From: Bacteroidetes bacterium UBA1941
GTDB taxonomy: Bacteria > Bacteroidota > Bacteroidia > Chitinophagales > LD1
Assembly: GCA_002336805.1 (NCBI GenBank)
Contig: DDEZ01000013.1
Span: 133,962 to 197,961 of the forward strand
Length of the DNA: 64,000 nt
Reading direction: 5' to 3'
Position numbers and translations under genes: made by a program. A model generated the notes under the pieces. That model saw nothing but the letters and a program-made list of their open reading frames with translations. It was not told the origin of the DNA and made no database searches. Position 1 is the stretch's first letter; every line of letters begins with the position of its first letter. Below are positions 51,861-60,146 of the stretch, in pieces.

Positions 51861-52724
51861 ATGACTGCGACTGTGGATCAGATCAAGACAATAGCTGTGG
51901 CCGGTGCCGGTGCTATGGGCGCGGGTATCGCACAGGTGTTTGCGCAGGCCGGATATAGCGTACTGGTGTATGACCTGTCTGCCGCGCAGCTGGACAAAGC
52001 AAAGGCGGGTATCTCAGACAATCTAACAAAGGCTGTCGCGAAAGGCAAGCTGGCAGAGGCCGATAAGAGTGCTGCGCTGGCCCGCATACAATATACAGCT
52101 GAGCTATCCACGCTAAAGGCGGACCTCATCATAGAGGCTATAGTGGAAAAGCTGGAGGTCAAGAAAGAGCTCTTCTCAAAGCTAGCCGAGATCAATGGTG
52201 CCGCTACTATCCTGGCATCTAATACCTCCTCACTACCTATCACACAGATAGCACGCGGTATACCGCAGCCGGGGCGTGTGGTGGGTATGCACTTCTTCAA
52301 CCCGGCGCATATCATGCAGCTGGTAGAGGTGATATCCGGTGCGGAGACCTCTGCTGATGTACTCGAAGTAATGAAGGCGCTCACCGTCAAGATCGGAAAG
52401 GCACTGGTCGTTGCCAAGGATTCTCCCGGCTTTATCGTAAACCGGGTGGCACGCCACTACTATGTGGAGAGCCTGAAGGCGATGGAAGAGCGTGTGACCA
52501 CTATGGAGAATGTGGATGCGCTTATGGAGTCTGCGGGATTTAAGATGGGACCATTTCGCCTGATGGATGCACTGGGTAATGATGTGAACTTTGCAGTGAC
52601 ATCGTCACTGTATGATTCGTTTCACCAGGACCCTAAGTTCCGTCCATCGCGCATACAGCAGCAGAAGGTAGATGCGGGCCATCTGGGCCGCAAGACCGGT
52701 CGCGGGTTTTACTCTTACGAGTAA
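51861..52724 (+). CDS. 3-hydroxyacyl-CoA (3-hydroxybutyryl-CoA) dehydrogenase
   Basis: NAD-dependent oxidation of 3-hydroxyacyl-CoA in fatty acid or butyrate metabolism. The NAD fold has VAGAGAMGAGIAQVFAQAGY at the N-terminus. Then come ILASNTSSLPITQIA and the active region MHFFNPAHIMQLVEVISG, with the catalytic histidine, and SPGFIVNRVARHYYVES. The single-domain length of 287 residues fits PaaH/Hbd-type enzymes. Starts 11 nt after rseP, with no functional link evident. Confidence 0.94.
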   Translation: MTATVDQIKTIAVAGAGAMGAGIAQVFAQAGYSVLVYDLSAAQLDKAKAGISDNLTKAVAKGKLAEADKSAALARIQYTAELSTLKADLIIEAIVEKLEVKKELFSKLAEINGAATILASNTSSLPITQIARGIPQPGRVVGMHFFNPAHIMQLVEVISGAETSADVLEVMKALTVKIGKALVVAKDSPGFIVNRVARHYYVESLKAMEERVTTMENVDALMESAGFKMGPFRLMDALGNDVNFAVTSSLYDSFHQDPKFRPSRIQQQKVDAGHLGRKTGRGFYSYE

Positions 52725-52853
52725 TGTCCACTGTCGGCAGTCAACAGTCAACTAAAAGGCGCTGATTGAATTATACGTGGACTGTGGACCACTGCAGCGC
52801 GGCAGCAACTGGTACACTTTTAGCTTTGCTACCGGCGGCCAAAACCGGCCACC

Positions 52854-52883
52854 TTGCTGTATCGCTGAGATTTTATACATTCG
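52854..52883 (+). promoter_or_regulatory. Promoter of the DUF5606 gene
   Basis: TTG (52854-52856), 19 nt, TACATTCG (52876-52883), one mismatch from TAnnTTTG. The ATG at 52905 lies 21 nt behind the -7 element. Confidence 0.6.
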
Positions 52884-52904
52884 CTTTAAATATTTATCGT
52901 ACAA

Positions 52905-53513
52905 ATGACTTTAGCAGAAATCGTATCAGTGACGGGGCTGCCGGGCCTCTACAAGACCTCCGGCAAAAGGACAGATGGACTCATCGCTACCTCTCTGGTA
53001 GATGGTTCTACTAAGTTTGTATCGGGCAGGACCCATCTTTTCAGCACGCTGGATAATATCACCATCTATACACAAGAGGGCAGCAAGGAGCTGAAAGAAG
53101 TGCTCGCCTCTATGAAAGAAAAGGAAAAATCTAACTCCCCTCTGGAGCTGAAAGGTGATGACGCACTGAAGGCATATTTTGAGGTAGTACTGCCGGATTA
53201 TGACAAGGAAAAATTCTATGCCAGCCACATGAAGAAGCTGGTGAGCTGGTATAACATACTGAATGCAAAGGGCCTGATAGAAGAGCTGATAGCAGACAAA
53301 CCAGCAGACGAAGTGACTGACAAATCTGAAGCCGCTGCAGAAGGTGAAACAGAAAAGCCAGCTAAGAAGGCTGCAAAAGCTGACAAGGGCGAAAAAGCTG
53401 CCAAGCCCGCTAAGGAAAGCAAGCCACGCGCAGAGAAGACGACCACAAAAGCATCTAGCAAGCCTGCAGCAGGTGGCGCCCGCAAGGCCGTGACACCGAG
53501 GAAGGCTTCTTAA
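52905..53513 (+). CDS. DUF5606-like protein with Lys/Ala-rich tail
   Basis: 202 residues. The N-terminal 120 residues look like the Bacteroidota-specific DUF5606 family (LAEIVSVTGLPGLYKTSGKR, then SGRTHLFSTLDNITIYTQEG and VLPDYDKEKFYASHMKKLVS). The rest is a low-complexity, histone-H1-like tail of Lys, Ala, Pro, Glu and Thr. Tails of this kind can bind nucleic acids or RNA, but that is only a suggestion. The function of the domain is unknown. Own promoter and terminator, so it is a single-gene unit. Confidence 0.85.
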   Translation: MTLAEIVSVTGLPGLYKTSGKRTDGLIATSLVDGSTKFVSGRTHLFSTLDNITIYTQEGSKELKEVLASMKEKEKSNSPLELKGDDALKAYFEVVLPDYDKEKFYASHMKKLVSWYNILNAKGLIEELIADKPADEVTDKSEAAAEGETEKPAKKAAKADKGEKAAKPAKESKPRAEKTTTKASSKPAAGGARKAVTPRKAS

Positions 53514-53553
53514 ACAAGATAAGAGACGCTAGACAATAGACGTTAGAAAATAC

Positions 53554-53582
53554 AACAAAGGCGCTTTAGGGCGCCTTTTGTG
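53554..53582 (+). terminator. Terminator of the DUF5606 gene
   Basis: ACAAAGGCGC and GCGCCTTTTGT form the stem around a TTTAGG loop, with a T tract in the 3' arm followed by GTGTTTT. Confidence 0.8.
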
Positions 53583-53629
53583 TTTTAGGTGGATTGGCTG
53601 TGCTATGATGGCGCTTTGTTGTATGCGGC

Positions 53630-53659
53630 TTGATATTAAATCGATAATTATTACTTTTA
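53630..53659 (+). promoter_or_regulatory. Promoter of the UbiB/ABC1 gene
   Basis: TTG (53630-53632), 19 nt, TACTTTTA (53652-53659), one mismatch from TAnnTTTG. The ATG at 53666 is only 6 nt behind it, so the transcript should be leaderless or nearly so. Confidence 0.6.
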
Positions 53660-53665
53660 GCACAT

Positions 53666-55351
53666 ATGCTCGATCTCGCCTTTCGCAATCTGGGCCGAAC
53701 CAGAGAAATACTTGGGATCCTCATCAAGTGGGGATTTGAAGATGTAATCATCAACTCTACTCTCCGCAATCTCGTGCCTGAGTCTACCCGCCTCAGCTGG
53801 ATGCGAGATGAGAAGCCAGTGATGGAGCATACGCGCTATGAGCGCATCCGTATGGCGGCGGCAGATCTGGGCCCGACATTCGTCAAGCTGGCACAGATCC
53901 TGAGCAACAGGCCGGACATCATACCGGAGGGCTTGGTCAAGGAGTTTGAAAAGCTACAGGACCGTGTACCACCATTTGATACTGACCTGGCCAAGCGCAT
54001 CATAGAGAAGGAGCTGGGACAAAAGATCGAGGACATTTTTGAAGTTTTCGAAGATAAGCCACTGGCATCTGCCTCCATCGGCCAGGTGCACAAGGCAAAG
54101 CTCAAGACCGGTGAGCAGGTAGTGATCAAAGTGCAGCGACCAGAGGTAGCTGAGATCATAGACCGCGATATGCAGATCATAAAGGATGTGGTACAGCGTG
54201 CTGACCGCTACCTGAAGAAGCAAGGTATCCTGCAGGCTGATGAGGTGGTGCGCACCTTTGAGCGCAGTATCCTGAAGGAGCTGGACTATCGCAATGAGGC
54301 GCGCAATATAGAGCGCTTCCGCTCTACTTATAAGGAGCGGACGGACTTTTACATCCCTATGGTTTACCGTGCCTACTCCACAGACAAGGTGCTGGTGATG
54401 GAGTATGTAGAGGGCTGCAAGATCACTGACATGGATCAGCTGCGCAAGTGGGGTATAGACCCGCGCGTGATAGTAGAGCGCGGCATGGAGATCTACCTGA
54501 CGCAGATATTTGAGTTTGGCTACTTTCACGGTGATCCGCATCCGGGCAATATCCTGGTGCGTGAGGATGGTACCATCATCCTGCTGGACTTTGGTATGAT
54601 AGGCCAGCTGATGAAGAAAGACAAGTATGCCTTTGCCGGCATCTTCATAGCCATGGCGCGTGGAGATGCACGTGAGATGGCTACCAATATGATCAAACTG
54701 GCAGTGGAGCACAATATCACTGATATGCGCCAGTTCATCTATGACCTCAATGACCTGATAGAGGACTATGCCTACCTGGATGTGAGCGAGAGCAGCATAC
54801 AGGATGTGATACAGCGCCTGCAGAAGATCATGTATGAGTATCACATCACGGTGCCGGGAGGGATATTTATCGTCTTCCGCGCCTTTGCGATACTGGAGGG
54901 TATAGGCAAGAAGATGCACCCTGAGTTTAAGACCTATGATTTCATCAAGCCATACGGCATGCGGCTGGTCACCGAGCAGCTGAAGCCGGAAAACCTGGCG
55001 GAAGAAGCAAATAACCGGTTTTCTACTTTCTCCTCCTTCCTCGGTACGCTGCCGGCAGAGCTGCGCGGCATCATGCAGAAGACCTCACGCGGCAAACTGC
55101 ACTTTGAGATAGAACTGCAGGGCTACGGATATGCACTGAAGAAGTGGGATAGTGTGACCAACAGGATGTCTATCACCTACATCATCTGTGCGCTGATGCT
55201 ATCATCATCTATCGCCCTGCTGGGAAACTATCCGGAGGAGATGAAGTTCTACTATGGTATCAATAAGTGGAGCTTCGCGGGCTACTGTATAGCCGGGGTG
55301 ATGTTTGTGGTACTAATGTACACCATCATCCGCCGCCGCATCTACAAATAA
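53666..55351 (+). CDS. ABC1/UbiB/AarF family atypical kinase
   Basis: 561 residues. Members are membrane-associated atypical kinases or ATPases needed for quinone synthesis or lipid homeostasis. Seen here: the N-terminal family segment GPTFVKLAQILSNRPDIIPE, where the usual KxGQ reads KLAQ; the ATP-loop ASIGQVHKAKLKTGEQVVIK with the lysine in VIKVQRP; the catalytic loop FHGDPHPGN; LLDFGMIG for the metal aspartate; and two C-terminal transmembrane helices (IIRRRIYK end). Bacteroidota use menaquinone, so the ubi name does not strictly apply. Monocistronic. Confidence 0.92.
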   Translation: MLDLAFRNLGRTREILGILIKWGFEDVIINSTLRNLVPESTRLSWMRDEKPVMEHTRYERIRMAAADLGPTFVKLAQILSNRPDIIPEGLVKEFEKLQDRVPPFDTDLAKRIIEKELGQKIEDIFEVFEDKPLASASIGQVHKAKLKTGEQVVIKVQRPEVAEIIDRDMQIIKDVVQRADRYLKKQGILQADEVVRTFERSILKELDYRNEARNIERFRSTYKERTDFYIPMVYRAYSTDKVLVMEYVEGCKITDMDQLRKWGIDPRVIVERGMEIYLTQIFEFGYFHGDPHPGNILVREDGTIILLDFGMIGQLMKKDKYAFAGIFIAMARGDAREMATNMIKLAVEHNITDMRQFIYDLNDLIEDYAYLDVSESSIQDVIQRLQKIMYEYHITVPGGIFIVFRAFAILEGIGKKMHPEFKTYDFIKPYGMRLVTEQLKPENLAEEANNRFSTFSSFLGTLPAELRGIMQKTSRGKLHFEIELQGYGYALKKWDSVTNRMSITYIICALMLSSSIALLGNYPEEMKFYYGINKWSFAGYCIAGVMFVVLMYTIIRRRIYK

Positions 55352-55352
55352 A

Positions 55353-55378
55353 AAAGGGCCGGATGAACCGGCCCCTTT
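55353..55378. terminator. Bidirectional terminator between UbiB-like and T9SS genes
   Basis: AAAGGGCCGG (55353-55362) and CCGGCCCCTTT (55368-55378) around a five-base loop, two nt after the kinase stop. Flanked by A- and T-rich ends on both sides. Confidence 0.8.
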
Positions 55379-55398
55379 ATCAGATTATCTTATTCAGA

Positions 55399-56181
55399 TC
55401 ATTTTACTGTAAACTGGCGAACCGCGTTGCCATTTGCAGTGTGGATCATCAGTACGTATACACCTGCTGATACGTTGCCCAGATCCAGTGCTACCTGCCT
55501 GGTACCTGTCACGTCGAGTGCTTCTGTATGGATAGAGCGGCCGAGAGCGTCTACTACAGAGAGATCGCCAGTGATGCGGTCATCTGCAGAGATAGTCACG
55601 TTGAAAGAGCCCTGGTTAGGGTTAGGGAATACCTTCAGGTCTACACCATTCAGTATGTCCTGGATACCTGCCGGATATGCTACAGTGAGCTTGTATGGAT
55701 ATACACGGTTAAAGTTGAAAGCTTGGCACTGAGTGTATGACTGACCGTTATAGTTGATGTGACCGCAGCCAGTACCAGATATAGTGAGGTTATAGTCACC
55801 TGCTGCTACCGTGCTACCGTTCACAGTACCGGAGAAAGTGGTGCATGACCACTGTCCGTGCTGCAGCCATGTGCCCTGTGCAGGCAGCGTAGCCGTAGTG
55901 ATACCGCCTGGCATACCGGAGATAGTGGTGATCTGGATAGAATCGATATAACCCTTGGCATAGCCAGCAGGGATCTGCGATACGAAATAGTTAGCATCGA
56001 GGCTGTCTGGCACCTGCAGGGTCACAGTACCGGAAAAAGACTGGCCGGTAATGATATCAGGCAGAGAAGCTGGGTACACTTTAGTAGTATTAGAAAAGTG
56101 GGTGGTGTCAGGTGTGCACTGTGCAGATGCACCATACGAGAAACCAGCTACGAGGGCCAGCGCAAGTAATGTTTTTTTCAT
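55399..56181 (-). CDS. Secreted protein with T9SS type A sorting domain
   Basis: The start at 56181 gives MKKTLLALALVAGFSYGASA, a standard signal peptide; upstream codons to 56259 cross a promoter-like element. 260 residues. The mature N-terminal part is beta-rich and unassigned (SFSGTVTLQVPDSLDANYFV, then GDYNLTISGTGCGHINYNG). The end LKVFPNPNQGSFNVTIS...LGNVSAGVYVLMIHTANGNA is a T9SS type A sorting domain. It lies alone between the kinase gene and a TPR gene and has its own promoter-like -7 element. Confidence 0.87.
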   Translation of the reverse strand: MKKTLLALALVAGFSYGASAQCTPDTTHFSNTTKVYPASLPDIITGQSFSGTVTLQVPDSLDANYFVSQIPAGYAKGYIDSIQITTISGMPGGITTATLPAQGTWLQHGQWSCTTFSGTVNGSTVAAGDYNLTISGTGCGHINYNGQSYTQCQAFNFNRVYPYKLTVAYPAGIQDILNGVDLKVFPNPNQGSFNVTISADDRITGDLSVVDALGRSIHTEALDVTGTRQVALDLGNVSAGVYVLMIHTANGNAVRQFTVK

Positions 56182-56217
56182 TGTAATTGTTGTGTTTTTG
56201 TTTTTAGTGATTGCTTT

Positions 56218-56225
56218 CAAAAGTA
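56218..56225 (-). promoter_or_regulatory. Candidate -7 element of the T9SS gene
   Basis: TACTTTTG on the minus strand matches TAnnTTTG exactly, 36 nt before the ATG at 56181. The nearest TTG is too far upstream for a standard -33 element. Confidence 0.4.
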
Positions 56226-56382
56226 GTGAAAGTCTAGTGTTCTCGCTATGATTTTGCAAAAAATATACCCCGATATCCTGTGGATACGCCGTGTGAATGT
56301 TTCTTTTGGCAGAAAGTTTAGCAGGTAAACTGCTGATATGAGAAATATCAGTGTATATGGACTTTGATAAAGTGTTGGATCC

Positions 56383-57216
56383 TCAGGGCTGCTGCTGATC
56401 GGCTACACCTTTGGCAGCATCCAGGTCAAACTGGGCCCGCATCGGATCGCCCTGAGCCATATAGAGTTGTGCGCGGATATTGTAGTATTCCGGTTTGGTC
56501 TGACCCATTTCTATTACCATGCTGATATTAGCCAGCATCCCCTGTTTATCCCCCAGCTCTTTGTAGACCTCATATAATTTGAGGTGTTGTTTCCAGTCAT
56601 TGGTGCCATAGATACTGGCTAGCTGGAGCAGTTTGGCTACATCTGTGTAGTCGTGCTTCTTTACTTTGACGGTGGCCAGGTAGAAATAGGCGTCTGAATG
56701 CGTTTTAGCTATGCGCGTATACCGGGTCAGGCATGACTCGGCAGAGTCCCACTGATTGTGCTTGTAGTATATCAACCCGAGGTAGAAATTGGTTTTGTCC
56801 AGGTCCTCCTTGAGTGCGCGGGCAGACTCGAGCATATTCTGCGCCCCGGCAAAATCCTGCGCCTCATAGCGCAATACACCTAGCTCATAATAGGCCTCAG
56901 CTATGGGCCTCATATTATTACACTGCTGGAAATCATTTGTAGCCTCGGCTTTATGACCCAGAAACTTGTGCGCCAACCCACGGTGATAGTAAAAATAGAT
57001 GCGGGTAGGATCGAGGCCTATAGCGAGATTGTAGTTCTTGATAGCCTGCTCATAGTTGCCTGCATTGGCTGAGGCAAAGCCTACCTGAAAGAAATCGTTG
57101 GCCGTTTTAGGCTCGCCCTGGACCAGCGCAGACCGGACCAGCACACCTGCAGAGGCCGAAAAGGCCAGGCAAAGGAAGAGGATAACGATGGAGAGGTATC
57201 TCATGCCTAGTGGCAT
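56383..57216 (-). CDS. Exported TPR-repeat protein
   Basis: 277 residues with a signal peptide (YLSIVILFLCLAFSASAGVL). At least six TPRs: GFASANAGNYEQAIKNYNLA, FYYHRGLAHKFLGHKAEATN, AYYELGVLRYEAQDFAGAQN, NFYLGLIYYKHNQWDSAESC, YFYLATVKVKKHDYTDVAKL and EYYNIRAQLYMAQGDPMRAQ. A scaffold or assembly role in the periplasm is typical; partner unknown. It starts 37 nt after the glycosyltransferase gene on the same strand and may be co-transcribed with it. Confidence 0.86.
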   Translation of the reverse strand: MPLGMRYLSIVILFLCLAFSASAGVLVRSALVQGEPKTANDFFQVGFASANAGNYEQAIKNYNLAIGLDPTRIYFYYHRGLAHKFLGHKAEATNDFQQCNNMRPIAEAYYELGVLRYEAQDFAGAQNMLESARALKEDLDKTNFYLGLIYYKHNQWDSAESCLTRYTRIAKTHSDAYFYLATVKVKKHDYTDVAKLLQLASIYGTNDWKQHLKLYEVYKELGDKQGMLANISMVIEMGQTKPEYYNIRAQLYMAQGDPMRAQFDLDAAKGVADQQQP

Positions 57217-57253
57217 ACGAGAAAACCATCTGAGAGGTTACAACAAAGAGCTT

Positions 57254-57985
57254 TTACTTTCTATATGACTCGAAGAAGCTGCGCCACTCTATCTTGAGTA
57301 CGCCGCCTATGCCCTCGCGGATGATATTGCCACTCATCTTAGATACACCTTCTACGCGCTCGGTGAATATGATAGGAACCTCAGCTATCCTGAAGCCAAG
57401 GCGGCGGGTAGCAAATTTCATCTCTATCTGGAAGGCATAACCGACAAATCGGATCTTGTCGAGGTCTATGGTCTCCAGCACCTTGCGGCGGAAGCATACG
57501 AAGCCGGCAGTAGGGTCCTTGATGCCTATACGGGTCACCAGGTTTACATATACAGAGGCGCCGCGGGAGAGGAAGATGCGGTCCTTTGGCCAGTTTACAA
57601 ATCCACCACCATCTACGTAGCGTGATCCTATGGCCAGGTCTGCTCCGTTATTAGCACACTCATCATGGAGGCGGATCAGATCATCCGGATTGTGAGAAAA
57701 GTCACAATCCATCTCAAAGATATACTCATAGGCACGCTCCAGTGCCCAGCGGAATCCTGCGATATAGGCTGTGCCCAGACCCAGTTTGCCGCGGCGCTCC
57801 AGCAGGTGCAGGCGGCCTTCATACTCCTTTTGGAGCGTTTTGACCACATCTGCAGTACCATCGGGAGAGCCATCATCTATGATGAGCAAATGAAAATCAT
57901 GCGGCAGCGAAAAGACTTTTCGCACCATACGCTCAATGTTGCCCAGCTCATTGTAGGTGGGGATAATTATAAGGCTATCTGCCAT
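57254..57985 (-). CDS. Polyprenol-phosphate mannosyltransferase-like family 2 glycosyltransferase
   Basis: Transfers a sugar, usually mannose, from a nucleotide sugar to a lipid carrier. GT2 motifs are IIIPTYNELGNIERMVR, LLIIDDGSPDGTADVV and the metal-binding EMDCDFSHNPDDLIRL. DGGGFVNWPKDRIFLSRGAS and GFVCFRRKVLE are typical of DPM1-like enzymes. The start at 57985 (MADSLIIIPTYN) is decided by the promoter: its -7 element ends 8 nt upstream, so the longer frame to 58054 cannot be translated from that transcript. 243 residues, no C-terminal membrane anchor. Confidence 0.93.
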   Translation of the reverse strand: MADSLIIIPTYNELGNIERMVRKVFSLPHDFHLLIIDDGSPDGTADVVKTLQKEYEGRLHLLERRGKLGLGTAYIAGFRWALERAYEYIFEMDCDFSHNPDDLIRLHDECANNGADLAIGSRYVDGGGFVNWPKDRIFLSRGASVYVNLVTRIGIKDPTAGFVCFRRKVLETIDLDKIRFVGYAFQIEMKFATRRLGFRIAEVPIIFTERVEGVSKMSGNIIREGIGGVLKIEWRSFFESYRK

Positions 57986-57992
57986 CGGGCTG

Positions 57993-58022
57993 CAAATATA
58001 GAAGAATACAACATAGCGGCAA
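57993..58022 (-). promoter_or_regulatory. Promoter of the DPM1-like glycosyltransferase
   Basis: TTG (58022-58020), exactly 19 nt, TATATTTG (58000-57993), a perfect match to TTG-N19-TAnnTTTG. The start codon is 7 nt behind it: a leaderless transcript is implied. Confidence 0.8.
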
Positions 58023-58047
58023 TCTAAACGACGGCGGATTTGTTTTT

Positions 58048-58077
58048 TTGGCAATTGGCTGGCGGTGGCTAGTTTTG
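58048..58077 (+). promoter_or_regulatory. Promoter of the PlsC-like acyltransferase
   Basis: TTG (58048-58050), exactly 19 nt, TAGTTTTG (58070-58077), a perfect match to TTG-N19-TAnnTTTG. The ATG at 58089 is 11 nt behind it. Divergent to, and 25 bp away from, the glycosyltransferase -33 element. Confidence 0.8.
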
Positions 58078-58088
58078 CGAGGCGCTAC

Positions 58089-58862
58089 ATGAAACTTTTT
58101 ACTAAAATACTACTGAGGCTATGGTCCGTATGGTGCATAATGGTCTTCATCGTATTATGCTTGTTACTATTTCCCCTGCTGGTGATAGCTGTCCTATCCC
58201 GGAGCCGCAGGCTGATATACCTGGCGCATTTTGTCCCTACGCGCATGGCGCGTGTCTGCCTGTTCCTCTTTGGTATCCGGCTGGATGTCAGAAATAAAGA
58301 ATATGTAGATCCGAGGGGGCAGTATATTTTTATCAGCAATCACCGCTCCCTGATAGACGCTGTCGTAGCCGGGGCAGTGATACCTAATTACGTCAAGTTT
58401 CTGGGTAAGGCTGAGATGCTGAAGTGGCCCGTGCTGGGATACCTGCTGGATAAGTTTTATGTACCAGTGGAGCGGGAGAATAAAGAAGACCGCGGCAAAA
58501 GCATACTGGCAGTGCAAGATAAACTGAGCTCCGGCGCATCATTTTTTATTTGCCCGGAGGGCACGTGCAATAAATCAGACGAGTTTTTTGGCCGTTTCTA
58601 CAATGGTGCATTTCGGATCTCTGCGGATACCGGTATACCTGTGTTGCCGCTCACTTTTGTAGGATCGGGGGAGCGCTGGCCGCGAGGAGAGAGTTATATC
58701 TATCCGGGTCGGCTCATCGTATATTATCATGCACCTATACCTGCTGCAGCCTTTCGGGGGGACGGGATGGATGAGGGCAAACAGCACGTGATAGAAATAA
58801 TGCGCAAGGATCTGATGGAGCATTATCCATCGGGAGACTACAGGCATCCCGGTTTATTATAG
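58089..58862 (+). CDS. 1-acyl-sn-glycerol-3-phosphate acyltransferase-like (PlsC family)
   Basis: Esterifies lysophosphatidic acid or a related acceptor. The start at 58089 (MKLFTKILLRLWS) is decided by the promoter; a GTG at 58065 lies before the -7 element. Motif I is ISNHRSLIDAV (HX4D); motif III is FFICPEGTCNKSDE (PEGT); and a proline-containing motif IV is TGIPVLPLTFVGSG. The N-terminal hydrophobic helix anchors it in the inner membrane. 257 residues. Its divergent neighbour also handles envelope lipids, so shared regulation would make sense (inference). Confidence 0.92.
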   Translation: MKLFTKILLRLWSVWCIMVFIVLCLLLFPLLVIAVLSRSRRLIYLAHFVPTRMARVCLFLFGIRLDVRNKEYVDPRGQYIFISNHRSLIDAVVAGAVIPNYVKFLGKAEMLKWPVLGYLLDKFYVPVERENKEDRGKSILAVQDKLSSGASFFICPEGTCNKSDEFFGRFYNGAFRISADTGIPVLPLTFVGSGERWPRGESYIYPGRLIVYYHAPIPAAAFRGDGMDEGKQHVIEIMRKDLMEHYPSGDYRHPGLL

Positions 58863-58865
58863 CTT

Positions 58866-60011
58866 TTACTTTCCTGTCAGGACCTTCTCACAGCACAGCC
58901 ACAGCAGCGAGGCGGTGCGATCCCAGGTGAAGAGGCGGGAGCGTATAGCACCCCTGGCTATCATCTCTGCACGCAGGCCTGGATCATCCCAGAGTGTAGA
59001 TATGGCCTCGCCGATCGCGGCCGGGTCTAGCGGGTCTGCATACAGTGCGCCCTCACCGCTGATCTCCGGCAGTGATGATACCGGAGAGGTGATAGCAGGC
59101 ACATGAGACTGCATGGCCTCTAGTGGTGGCACCCCGAATCCCTCAAATACTGATACATACATCAGTGTGAAGGCTCCGGCTATCAGCCGTGCCAGGTCCT
59201 CTACCGACTGCCGGCCCAGAAAGATCACATCCTCCCTGTACGACATGCTTTCTATCACCTGCTTCAGCTCACTATTTTGCCAGCCGAAAGCGCCGGCCAC
59301 TATGAAGCGCAGCCTCGACTCCGGCCGGGCGCGGCGGTGCTGCTCAAATCCCAGGAGCATATTTTTGAGGTTCTTGCGCGGGTGGATGGAGCCGACAAAG
59401 ATCAGGTATGGTGCGCCACCTGCGTACTCCTCGCGAGTCGTGGCTATTTCCCTCTCAGTAGAAGGCCGGAAGATGTCCTTGGCGGCGCTGTAGACCACAT
59501 CGATCTTATCTGGAGATGTATGATAGTAGCTGGCGATATCTTTTTTGCTATACTCGGATACGGTGGCTATCCTGCTGGAGTGAGCGGCATAGCGCGGCAT
59601 GAAGTACTGGTAGTAGCGCCGTACCATACCCGGCACGAAATCAGGATAGTGCTCATAGGCTATATCATGCATCACTGCCACAGTGGGTGTGTCTGCCCTC
59701 AGGCTGCAGTAGCCATCAGGAGAGAGAAAGAGGTCAAAATCATGCCGGCGCAAGTAAGATGCGACTGACCAATCAAACCAGAGGTACCAGAGGATAGGAT
59801 GCCGCGCCTGTGGATGCAGTACGACAGGTACTACATTATCTGCAAATGCAAACATAGGATCTGGTGAACGGTCAAAGAGGAAATGGAATTCTATATCAGG
59901 GTGCCATCGCACTATCCGCTGCATTGTTTCGTATGTGAAATAGCCGATACCATCCATCTTGTCGCGGAGGAGGAGGCGGGTGTTTACTGCTATTTTATAT
60001 CGGTACGACAT
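58866..60011 (-). CDS. Glycosyltransferase family 4 protein
   Basis: 381 residues of GT-B fold. The sugar-nucleotide half has YLIFVGSIHPRKNLKNMLLG and FLGRQSVEDLARLIAGAFTL, then SVFEGFGVPPLEAMQSHVPA with the E-x7-E retaining signature, followed by GEGALYADPLDPAAIGEAIS. The N-terminal acceptor half has KMDGIGYFTYETMQRIV and AVMHDIAYEHYPD. Retaining enzymes of this kind build LPS, exopolysaccharide or glycans. The stop is only 3 nt from the convergent PlsC stop. A weak promoter (TATTTTAG) lies just before the start. Acceptor unknown. Confidence 0.92.
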   Translation of the reverse strand: MSYRYKIAVNTRLLLRDKMDGIGYFTYETMQRIVRWHPDIEFHFLFDRSPDPMFAFADNVVPVVLHPQARHPILWYLWFDWSVASYLRRHDFDLFLSPDGYCSLRADTPTVAVMHDIAYEHYPDFVPGMVRRYYQYFMPRYAAHSSRIATVSEYSKKDIASYYHTSPDKIDVVYSAAKDIFRPSTEREIATTREEYAGGAPYLIFVGSIHPRKNLKNMLLGFEQHRRARPESRLRFIVAGAFGWQNSELKQVIESMSYREDVIFLGRQSVEDLARLIAGAFTLMYVSVFEGFGVPPLEAMQSHVPAITSPVSSLPEISGEGALYADPLDPAAIGEAISTLWDDPGLRAEMIARGAIRSRLFTWDRTASLLWLCCEKVLTGK

Positions 60012-60146
60012 TTGCTACTGCTCTAAAATACTTGCTTTTATATACTGATTGGGGTGTATAATCCCCAGTTTTTTAATCCTCTATTTTTATTCTTTCAGAT
60101 CGCGTGTTGTCACTATCAAGTTTCTTATTTTTCGTCACTAGCCGCT

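Noticed and set aside
53954..54919. 321-codon open frame antisense to the ABC1 kinase gene
   Set aside because: Shadow frame, no start context or domain.
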